Virus record (IMG/VR): IMGVR_UViG_3300044825_002573
Location: 1 to 38,449 of that record
Length of the DNA stretch: 38,449 bases
Direction: 5' to 3' (one strand)
DNA from: a virus
Under the pieces are notes generated by a model. The model was not told the DNA's origin. It did not search any database and was given only the letters and a program-made list of their open reading frames with translations. The first letter of the stretch is position 1, and every line of letters begins with the position of its first letter. This document shows, one piece after another, positions 38,281 through 38,449 of this stretch. Position numbers and translations under genes: made by a program.

Positions 38281-38439
38281 ATGCAAAAGCCCCGACAGTC
38301 CGTCATCACCGTGATCCTGCCGTACCTGATCGCCCACCACGCCCGGCGCCCGGTCCTCGTGCGCGGCGTCGCGGTCCCGTCGAAGGGCCGCCCCGTCGCG
38401 ACCACCCGGCACGCCAAGGCGATGCGGGGGACGGTGTGA
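38281..38439 (+). CDS. Small basic protein (52 aa)
   Basis: GAGGT before ATG at 38281. Reads MQKPRQSVITVILPYLIAHH and then ARRPVLVRGVAVPSKGRPVA with a basic end RHAKAMRGTV. The stop overlaps the next ATG (TGATG at 38437-38441). One short hydrophobic stretch (VITVILPYLI) could be membrane-associated or a buried strand. Role unknown. Confidence 0.6.
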   Translation: MQKPRQSVITVILPYLIAHHARRPVLVRGVAVPSKGRPVATTRHAKAMRGTV

Positions 38440-38449
38440 TGATCGAGCT
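38439..38449 (+). CDS. Start of another rightward gene (cut by the window edge)
   Basis: ATGATCGAG begins 1 nt inside the previous stop, following the TGATG coupling habit. Only M-I-E is visible, so nothing can be said about its product. Confidence 0.4.

Noticed and set aside
1-38449. Integrase, attachment sites, CRISPR array, tRNA genes, insertion sequences
   Set aside because: Looked for tyrosine and serine recombinase motifs, regular spaced repeats, tRNA-like cloverleafs and transposase motifs; none seen. The phage may still be temperate through genes outside the window.

Overview
This 38.4 kb, very GC-rich window is most of a tailed dsDNA phage or prophage genome with HK97-type head and long non-contractile tail (siphovirus) modules. 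From about 37.3 kb down to base 1 every supported gene is on the minus strand. Genes are packed with 1-8 nt overlaps (ATGA, GTGA, TTGA and TGATG junctions), so most are translationally coupled. Only the last 1 kb is transcribed rightward. I see no integrase, polymerase, tRNA, CRISPR array or insertion sequence, and both ends cut into further phage genes. The host is unknown. GC content, an exported protein with a MopE-like Asp/Cys metal-binding motif and an SGNH hydrolase of a type frequent in environmental bacteria hint at a Myxococcota/Deltaproteobacteria-like or similar high-GC Gram-negative host; this is inference.

Layout, right to left. (a) 37.3-38.4 kb: a divergent control region with a strong sigma70-type promoter holding a perfect palindrome in its spacer, driving small rightward genes, and a leftward ribbon-helix-helix gene. 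(b) 36.05-37.0 kb: a stand-alone SGNH hydrolase gene with a very strong Shine-Dalgarno sequence and its own terminator, a likely moron. (c) 33.1-36.0 kb: a second candidate promoter with two 12-bp direct repeats, then small early genes including a twin KGG-motif protein, an HTH protein and a 30-residue membrane peptide. (d) 24.1-33.1 kb: recombination and replication: a putative single-strand annealing protein, SbcD and SbcC homologues, several unknowns, a DUF1376 replication protein whose gene contains a candidate origin, a RuvC-like resolvase and a zinc-containing HTH regulator. (e) 22.1-24.2 kb: terminase small and large subunits. (f) 11.9-22.1 kb: portal fused to a MuF domain, prohead protease with long C-terminal extension, major capsid protein, head-tail connectors and major tail protein, interrupted by a three-gene cassette of exported or membrane proteins. 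(g) 2.2-11.9 kb: tail assembly chaperone pair made by a programmed -1 frameshift, a 1653-residue tape measure, tail hub and fibre. (h) 0-2.2 kb: small tail and lysis-type genes, including a holin-like protein and a truncated phage lipoprotein.

Likely workings: SbcCD plus the annealing protein would process and pair DNA ends, RuvC would resolve branches before packaging, and the structural cassette follows the usual terminase-portal-protease-capsid-connector-tail order. The unusual element is the number of envelope-directed proteins (lipoprotein, signal-peptide Cys-rich protein, MopE-like protein, small membrane proteins, SGNH hydrolase), which together suggest the phage alters or engages the host surface.
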